From Xylaria sp. FL1777 (Eukaryota > Ascomycota > Sordariomycetes > Xylariales > Xylariaceae), in assembly GCA_022578965.1 (NCBI GenBank), contig MU400534.1:186001-250000 (forward strand): 64,000 nucleotides of DNA. The letters run 5' to 3'. The notes beneath the pieces were generated by a model that was given only the letters and a program-made list of their open reading frames with translations, had not been told where the DNA came from and did not search any database. Every line of letters begins with the position of its first letter. Positions within the stretch are counted from its first letter, which is position 1. A program made the position numbers and the translations under genes. Of the stretch, positions 57,486 to 64,000 are shown piece after piece.

Positions 57486-57932
57486 CTAGGAGAGACTTAG
57501 GGCAATTTTCATGCTGGGTCGGCCTCCGTTACTCCGGAGAAAGTTCTCGAGAGCCGCCTCGACTGGTCCTTTGAGATCATGGTCTCGCGTGAGCTGACTC
57601 TTGTCGACTCCTTCGGGGGCCCAAGTCACATTGACGTCATAGAGGTACTTCTTGACTTCGGTCATGGCGCCGGGGTAACACATATACATGACGGGGATGT
57701 AGTGGGCATGTTCTTGACCGTCGCGTCCCACGAAGCGAAGTCCCTTCCGGGAGTCATCCATGCTTGGAATAACAGGAGCACTGTCGTCCTTGGTAGCGGC
57801 CTCGGCAAAGACGGGGAACATGCCATCGGTGTAGCCCACAAGGAAGGCCTTCACGACTTTGCCGGTGTTGGGATCAGCGGCTGCAGTGGCAGTAGCTGCC
57901 TCCGCTTTTTGGTTCTCGGAGTTGTTATGCAT
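57486..57932 (-). CDS. Hypothetical protein
   Basis: Single exon, 148 aa from the ATG at 57930-57932 (MHNNSENQKAEA). The open frame extends upstream to 58058 but the extra part is not protein-like. After an Ala/Thr-rich start there is a globular-looking domain: VKAFLVGYTDGMFPVFAEAA, FVGRDGQEHAHYIPVMYM, and VKKYLYDVNVTWAPEGV. No family is recognised, and no signal or membrane segment is present. The codon pattern and balanced composition support a real gene. Confidence 0.6.
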   Translation of the reverse strand: MHNNSENQKAEAATATAAADPNTGKVVKAFLVGYTDGMFPVFAEAATKDDSAPVIPSMDDSRKGLRFVGRDGQEHAHYIPVMYMCYPGAMTEVKKYLYDVNVTWAPEGVDKSQLTRDHDLKGPVEAALENFLRSNGGRPSMKIALSLS

Positions 57933-58095
57933 CCTGTATATAGTAGGGCACTCGATTAGCGAGAGCAGTTCGATCAGTAGATAACTTATAAGTGAGGCAG
58001 GAACAGCTCTAGTAGATATTGGGTGCACATGCCTTGGAGAATTAGTGGCTAACAGCAATACTGAAAGACAGTTTCGCAGATCGTAGGTCGCAGGT

Positions 58096-58162
58096 CAGGG
58101 TGAGGGTGAGAGCGAGGGTGAAGGTGAAGGTGATGGTGAAGGTGATGGTGAAGGCAGTGAGG
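58096..58162 (+). repeat. GGTGAx tandem array
   Basis: About eleven imperfect hexamer-like units (GGTGAG, GGTGAA, GGTGAT) over 67 bases, upstream of the hypothetical gene. Confidence 0.85.
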
Positions 58163-58351
58163 GCACGGTTGGTAGGACGTGTCGTATACCTACCTAGGTA
58201 GGTAGGTAAGCTGTGGAAGAGATGAGAAGGTAGGAAAGCTTAGGTACTAAAGAGCGGGCACAGCTGAGATTGGAATAAAACCTGGAAGGCCTCAGAGTAG
58301 GTAGGTAGGTAGCAAACTACCTAACGAGGCAGTTACCTAATACTTGTGGGC

Positions 58352-58394
58352 GATGGCGGGTTGGATGGCGGGTTGGATGGCGGGTTGGATGGCG
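58352..58394 (+). repeat. 12-base minisatellite
   Basis: GATGGCGGGTTG repeated about 3.6 times without mismatch, then diverging. Confidence 0.9.
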
Positions 58395-58763
58395 TGTGCC
58401 TGCCTACTTAACCTACATGTACATACCTAGGTATGTAAATATGTACATAGTACCTACATGGAGGCGGGTTTTCTGTAAACTACAAACCGACTGCCTTGTC
58501 CTGGAGCTGGGGAGGTACCTACCTAGGTAGTATCACCTACATCTCCTACACAATGATAATAAAGAAACACTCATATCATCTTCTCTTGTATCCCGTATCA
58601 GGGACATCCCACCACATTTGATTTTATGAGATCCATAAACGTTCTGGTTTACACTCAAGACGGAAAGCTCTTGCTCTTCAGTCTATCTATATTTCACTGG
58701 CTTCGCTTCTAAGTTCCTTCGTCTTTCCGAAATTATCAGTGTCTTTTTGTGAGTTGCGTGAGA

Positions 58764-59939
58764 CTATTCCCCCTGCGTGTCTTGGACATTCTCCCCTGTC
58801 TCCAATATCGTCGTGTAAACCTCACAGAGGTCTATATCATCGTTTAACCTTGCGGCCTTCTTGATTGCTCTTAGCCGTTGCTTCTCTTCCCTTTCAGCAG
58901 TCCCTCTAGCCACAGCGCTCTCTTTAATAATTGGAACAACTGAAAGTGTTTCGCCAGTTGGTAGTAATTGTTGATCATTTGCCTGAATAAATTGGTCCAG
59001 GTGCCTTTCGTTTTCAAATGTAATGAAAGCAATCTCTGTAGATTTCAGCCCTGTAGATGTAGGTATAAAGTCGAAAAAGTAGCGAGCAAGCTTCGTACTA
59101 GTGTTGATAGGATTAGGAAGCAATCCATTTTGGGACCGAATTGTTGCGCCGAAAATAATCTTGTTCTCGTTGAAAGTGTGTTGGGCGATCTGAGCACACG
59201 CTTGCCGGAATTGCAGCCTTTTCTGATTTTCTGGGTAAAGAAAAGCATTTGCCATAGCTAAAACTGATACAGCATCGTTTCCGGCGTTATCAGCAGAGCC
59301 GCCTTGTCTATTAGAACCTTTGATATCCTTCCAATGGTATCCAAAAGTTTGAAGCACAGATACTCGCCCAGGTATAACCCCAATTGCAGCTACATCTCTT
59401 GCAATATCGCGGAGATCTATCCAAAACGAAAAGTAGGGGATAGCCCTGGGGAAGTTTCTTAATAGATAGGTCCATTCAGCTGGCATCTCAAATCCAATAA
59501 GTACTAACTTTGTGCTCTTACAAGATTGTATAAATTCAACGACGGCGGACTCTAGATCATCAGGATCAACTTGACGCTCGTAGCCAAAGCGGGAAGGGCG
59601 ACGGTTCGGGATACCGCCCCTGTAGCGGATTAGGTCTTGTCGCGTTTGGTCGCTGATATTGACATTGAGAGTCAGGCTTTGGATTTGGGTTTTGTTGACA
59701 AAGTCATCAAGACGTGGTTGGTTCGGAATGTGAGTGGAGAGGGCTAGAGTCGAGAGATACGCGAGACCGACTTGGTGAAGTGTGCGACTTCTTCCGCTTT
59801 CTATAGGGGAATGCTCTGTATCTAATGAAATAAAGGCATAGTCCTTGAGAATTGTTTGTAGGCCTTCCATAGATGTAATTCTGTTGTTGAAAAGAGCCCG
59901 AGACGCTGGGTCGCGTTTAAGCTGTTGATAAGTAGCCAT
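58764..59939 (-). CDS. DEDD-fold nuclease-like protein (Gfd2/YDR514C-like)
   Basis: Single exon, 391 aa from the ATG at 59937-59939 (MATYQQLKRD). RNase H-like exonuclease core: FISLDTEHSP supplies the D-x-E of motif I near residue 40, followed by HQVGLAYLST. The later part (GFEMPAEWTYL, DLRDIARDV, YHWKDIKG, DNAGNDAVSVLAMANAF) matches motifs II and III of the Gfd2/YDR514C-type family. The motif II acidic residue appears as Glu. The motif III His (expected HNAGNDA) is Asp, so catalysis may be impaired. A C-terminal segment (TEIAFITFENERHLDQF) looks RRM-like, pointing to RNA. The role is inferred, possibly RNA surveillance or processing. Confidence 0.78.
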   Translation of the reverse strand: MATYQQLKRDPASRALFNNRITSMEGLQTILKDYAFISLDTEHSPIESGRSRTLHQVGLAYLSTLALSTHIPNQPRLDDFVNKTQIQSLTLNVNISDQTRQDLIRYRGGIPNRRPSRFGYERQVDPDDLESAVVEFIQSCKSTKLVLIGFEMPAEWTYLLRNFPRAIPYFSFWIDLRDIARDVAAIGVIPGRVSVLQTFGYHWKDIKGSNRQGGSADNAGNDAVSVLAMANAFLYPENQKRLQFRQACAQIAQHTFNENKIIFGATIRSQNGLLPNPINTSTKLARYFFDFIPTSTGLKSTEIAFITFENERHLDQFIQANDQQLLPTGETLSVVPIIKESAVARGTAEREEKQRLRAIKKAARLNDDIDLCEVYTTILETGENVQDTQGE

Positions 59940-62056
59940 GTTGTCGGGCAACACAGAGATAACATTGCCTTGCCAAGGACTTCCTATGAAGACCGTTCTG
60001 CCTGCTGCTGGTTAGGGCTCCAGAGGTATAGTGCTCCGACATAGAGAGATTGGGGAGGATAGCCCCCCTTCTGCTAATTGTGAACCAAAAGAACCACAGA
60101 TCTCCGGCTACCGTACGGAATAGCACTGCGCTTAACGTAATGTGCGACTGACTACGCCGCATCTGCTACACCAAAATCATTCCATCGCTAAAACGGCAAC
60201 GTTTTAGTAGAAAGCTTAAGACATATAAGATTATCTACTAAGGTATGTGCTTATTTACTCTATAGAACTACTTCCTTCTCATAATACTGACGCATTCTTT
60301 GTACTTGCCTAGTTACCTAGGTAGTCTCTTTTAGCCACGTAAAGCTTCTACTTTCCCTAATTCCATCGTTGCTTCTGCCTGCCCTCTTAATCGTACTCTC
60401 CCTTTGTTGTTTTACCTAGGTCCTTAGGGAGCTACCGGAACCGAAGGAGGCTAAGAATACTAAGTTCATTAAATAGTTTCTATTTACGTTCACTTAATTA
60501 CATAGCTTTCGGAGCCCAGTAGACTATTTAAGAGGTTGCAGCTTATTAATCTACTTGGCAGCAGGCTTTAAGTGAACTTTAAGGGCTAGCGTTGCAATAC
60601 CCGGTATACGTTCGTTTTTTCTAGTTCATTTTTTGTTACTTTTCTATCTTGCTACTACAAACCTGTTTTTATCAACTTTACAACTTTACTTTTTTTTTTA
60701 ACGCTTAAGAACAACTTTTTTTAGACAGAAACATAACATTTTTTATACGCGATAGCCTAATATTGTTTCGAGATAGCTGCAACTAGCGTCCCGCGGATTA
60801 ATAATAGCGAAATTATTGTTAATACGAACTGCTTTCATTAGATGCTTCCTTATTTTAACTATGCTGGAAAGCTACTACGCTTGAATATATAGATCCGGAT
60901 TAGGTGCTCGATCTGTATAGTAAAAGATTTGGCTATTACTAATACTGCCCAAGATACCCTGAGCAGTAATGCCCACAAACAGTACTATGTCCTGCTCGAA
61001 CAGGTCCGCTATTATTCCTTTCTCTAATGCTCCCTGTACCCCGAAGGACATAAATAGCTAATGAGATAATGTAGTGGATTCAGATAGTTAACTCATGCTT
61101 GCCCTGGCTGGGCGTATTAAGATAGGCGGAATTATTGCGTGATTTGCCTTATATGCTGCGCTCCTGCTACTTGTGCCCAGGGTTATACGTACTACTTGCC
61201 TTGACTGGGTTTTATACGCTAGGATTTAACCGGTTAAGCTAACGATATACGGGCCATCTGTTAGATGCTTTTGGCCCGTCCATGTATCTAATATAAATAG
61301 CATGTTTTTTTCTTATCGAATCGATAACTTTTCGACGTATTGTATTATTAAGCGCAAGTTTATAATATTATAGAAGCCATATTACTGATCCGCAGCTAAG
61401 TCGAGAACTGTAATACTACTAATATTGCGTAACTTAACTTTATATGTGGTCTAATAAAACAGATTTCGGACGAAGGGCTAGCCTAGTATTCTATTTATGA
61501 TTTCCGCGATAGAACTAATGGCTTTATTAGCTTTATCGAATGGTAGGCGGATTTTACGACGTATTATACCTTTGGTTGGGCAGGCATTACCGATAATCTC
61601 CGTGTTTTTGCTTTTTGTGGACAAGATGTATTGGATAGAGGGAGGAGGGAGCTAGAGTTTGCTAATGTAGTTGGGGGACAATTAGACGAATTACGGGAGT
61701 TATTGCATCGCTATAGAAATTTTGACCATGACGAAGTTTAAATTGAACACGTAAGGATAGAGGAGACCTATAATAACCAAGAACAAACTTCTTACTGATA
61801 GCTTATATTAGGCGTATTTAGACAGAATGAAAACGTAGGCAGCTTACGCAACAAACCCAAACTATAGGCCTGCCGATATTAAATCAGCGATCGCACGGTT
61901 ACGATTACTTCTAAAAGGTGCTATAGCTTTTTAAACTTAAGATCTTAAAGCTAATAGCAATTGTGGTAGTAAATCTGCTAGTCCTGATGTTGATGTTGTG
62001 GATAGGACACGCCAAAGCGTGATACTGTTGCCTGATTTTGTTTGTTATACCTCCCT
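59940..62056. other. AT-rich, relic-like region
   Basis: About 2.1 kb of T/A-rich sequence with many TA dinucleotides and no long frame, as expected of decayed, possibly RIP-mutated transposon DNA. A residual 58-codon frame lies at 60875-61051 (minus; MSFGVQGALE to LYIQA) with coherent residue composition, then two stops. No element type could be identified. Confidence 0.45.
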
Positions 62057-62347
62057 CTAGAGCTGTGCGCCTAGCATATCATCTGTGTCCTTCTTGATAA
62101 CACCGGCAAGCACAACGTTGGGCCGCGCTTCGCGTAGGCTAATAGAGCTGGAGGAACCCGAATCAGAGGAAGACCAGGGACCATTGACTTTACTAACTGC
62201 AATGATAACCTGTGCTACTTGCCCTTCTGCGAAACTGCCTCTGATGCCCACTGCAACTCTAGTGCGTTGGAACATTCCCCGCTTTTTGGCAATCTTTCCC
62301 TTTGTAATAAAGCGTTCGATGGTTTCGTATGGTATGTCAATTAAAAC
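62057..62347 (-). pseudogene. Protein-like frame fragment
   Basis: A minus open stretch of about 96 codons (IDIPYETIERFITKGK, MFQRTRVAVGIRGSF, then a Ser-rich segment, ending LGAQL). Upstream it is closed by TAG just beside a copy of the 15-base direct repeat. It looks like the tail of a coding exon. No family is recognised. Confidence 0.3.
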
Positions 62348-62353
62348 CTACTA

Positions 62354-62684
62354 CTAAGGTGGTTATATATATTGTATTACTTGTGACTAACGGCTTTAAG
62401 AAGCTATGCCGGAAGCTATTTAATTTTACACGTGGGTAAAAACCGTGCCGGAGCCGGATAAAAACGTCCCCGCTAACTGCCCGCCACCACATCCTATACC
62501 CCTCCTTCAGCTAACTGCATGGGTGCCACCGCTCGGAAATCGCGTCGCTCGATTCCTATTCAACACCGTCGCCTTTGCTGCCTGCGTTCTCGCCCGCTGC
62601 GCAAGCGCAGCCCCTCGTTACTTGGACCGTCCGCTAACGGTCCGCAAACGGGTTCTCCCCGGGCTGGTCCTAAGGTGGTTATAT
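62354..62684. repeat. 15-base direct repeats flanking a GC-rich segment
   Basis: CTAAGGTGGTTATAT occurs exactly at 62354-62368 and 62670-62684. The roughly 300 bases between are much richer in G and C than the flanks. They contain two hairpins: GCTGCGC/GCGCAGC (62596-62611) and GGACCGT/ACGGTCC with a CCGCTA loop (about 62624-62643). The pattern fits an insertion bounded by a long target-site duplication. Confidence 0.6.
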
Positions 62685-62705
62685 TAATAATATTTCCTTA
62701 CTAGA

Positions 62706-63191
62706 TATGCCGAATGCAAACGGCGAGATATCAAGGAACTAAATAACAATACGCTCAATTTCCAATCCCGAATTGAAATAGCTGAGCTGTTCGCACCAAT
62801 AAAATGTCTGAACGACACTGCTGTGTCATTGGTTCTGGACCGTCATTGTGTTGACGACTGTATCATTGTCAACTCGCTGGCCAATGAAACTCATAGTCAA
62901 TACTTCTACAAAAGGTTTCCTGGGAAAACCCAAAGTAACACGCGAGCTGTCCTTTTTGGAAATCATTGGATCCTCCTTAACTGGGACGCGAATAAGCGCG
63001 TTTTAGAAATCTGGGACTCGATGTGGAATGCTATTGGATCCTACTACAAATATCCTGAAGAGATCAAAAAGGCCGAAGAATTTATTAATTCTCATCCTAG
63101 CTTTAGGACCAATGGTTCATTCGGAGAGTTAAACCTGCTTGTTACACGCGTTGAACCGGCTGAACACTTTGTGCTATCTCCAGACGCATAG
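62706..63191 (+). pseudogene. Ulp1-type protease fragment
   Basis: An open frame of 161 codons, preceded by an acceptor-like TTACTAG. It contains LNDTAVSLVLDRH, IIVNSLANETHSQYFY and NHWILLNWDANKRVLEIWDSMW. The last has the His and Asp of a C48 (Ulp1/SENP) cysteine protease. The downstream Gln and catalytic Cys block are missing: the frame ends ...EHFVLSPDA and a stop. Such domains occur in host deSUMOylases and in large transposons. Given the setting, a truncated transposon gene is more likely. Confidence 0.55.
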
Positions 63192-64000
63192 TTCGGTGAG
63201 ACACCGGGACCGTACTACGCTGAATTGAGACCTATTGAGACTCTTTAGCGTATCCAGAAGTGAAGCTATTCAGGCCTCACGAATCTGAGACATATAGGCG
63301 GACCCTGGAGGTTAGGAAGCCCCGAACTAATTATATATAGACTTAAGGATAGCCACCATGCTCGGAAATAGCCCTGATGGGAGGCATGGACTTTTGCAGC
63401 CATAACAGATTATTATATGCAGAATAGAGAGTTAACAACTTAGTTCTAAGCCCTGACATTAGCCCTTGTTATAGATATTGTCCCTAAAAAGTCTTGAGAA
63501 AGAGCAGCCTTAGCACTAAAATAAAAATAGAGATGACAGATGTGAACATCAAATATCTCTGCATCGGTTTTTTGGCAGTTAGAAGAAGTTACTGAAACAG
63601 TGTTACTGCTGCAATTGATACTAAATCGGAAATGGTTGGTGAGAAGTTGTAGCCTGTAGAGGAAGAGGAAGATTGGACTGTGGGAATTATGGACAAAATG
63701 CAGGGCTGATTATTGATGCCAGTTGTTTTTAGAACGGACGGAGTTGGCCGAGGTAATGCTACATCTAGGGCTGTGAAGCATAATTCAAAAACCTAACTTT
63801 AAAGAGACTCAAGTGGCAAAGTCTCTGGCGTTTACTGAGCTAGCGTTAGGCTTAAAACTTAAGCTGCAACCTGGATAGGAGACATCGTTGATTTGTACCG
63901 CTTGTTTTTTATCATGGCTAATAATATTAAAGCTTATTAACTGTATTTTATCCTAGGCGGCTACGGACTATTTCCTACCTGCGCTTCCATACTAAAGATC
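63192..64000. other. AT-rich end of window, no gene seen
   Basis: Short frames only. It probably continues the relic region. Confidence 0.4.

Larger units (their letters stand above)
57933..58763. other. Intergenic with minisatellites
   Basis: Contains two tandem arrays (listed separately) and dense TACCTAGGTAGG-type palindromic words (58188-58210, 58425-58435, 58505-58525). No gene. Confidence 0.6.

Noticed and set aside
58096..58394. CRISPR-like tandem repeats
   Set aside because: Units are contiguous without spacers, and the genome is eukaryotic; these are minisatellites.

Overview
The window is nuclear DNA of a filamentous ascomycete (Pezizomycotina, most likely a Sordariomycete). The evidence is dense protein genes on both strands with short GT..AG introns (about 50-150 bases), fungal-only families (Zn2Cys6 regulator, 2EXR, DUF2306, Mmc1-like), single-copy eukaryotic genes such as LEU4 and UBC7, and long AT-rich gaps. 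I saw no tRNA, rRNA or CRISPR array by eye. All splice junctions were placed by hand from splice signals, reading frame and protein-family fit; none is backed by transcripts.

Layout. 0-4.3 kb: the start of a SAP-domain gene, then leucine biosynthesis (LEU4). 6.4-19.3 kb: a candidate catabolic or detoxification cluster. It has an NTase/APH-type kinase, then two divergent pairs: a cytochrome P450 reductase (CPR) with a P450, and a Zn2Cys6 regulator with a sugar-type MFS transporter. No PKS, NRPS or terpene synthase backbone is visible. 20.7-25 kb: a DUF2306 membrane protein and a second P450. 28-36 kb: a 2EXR protein and a very large Rho GEF-like protein. 39-42.3 kb: a vanillyl-alcohol-oxidase-type flavoenzyme, tail to tail with a peroxisomal enoyl-CoA isomerase-like protein. 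44-60 kb: mostly housekeeping-type genes (atypical Rho-like GTPase, glutathione S-transferase, small nuclear-type protein, Mmc1-like mitochondrial protein, UBC7, small secreted protein, a hypothetical, and a DEDD-fold nuclease-like protein). 60-64 kb: an AT/TA-rich, transposon-relic-like region with a broken Ulp1-type protease fragment and a 15-base direct repeat around a GC-rich 300-base insert.

How the genes may work together. The CPR would feed electrons to the P450 facing it, the regulator would control both divergent promoters, and the transporter would move the substrate or a product. The most striking single observation is that the CPR frame is cut by a TAG 26 codons before a still-conserved C-terminal tail ending in the family's Asp-Val-Trp. 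The cluster's own reductase is therefore truncated, made by readthrough, or freshly mutated. Other unusual points are a Rho-like GTPase with Asp at the catalytic Gln position and no CAAX box, a DEDD nuclease with altered catalytic residues, a perfect palindrome in the CPR/P450 promoter, and a zinc cluster whose third cysteine depends on which splice site is used.
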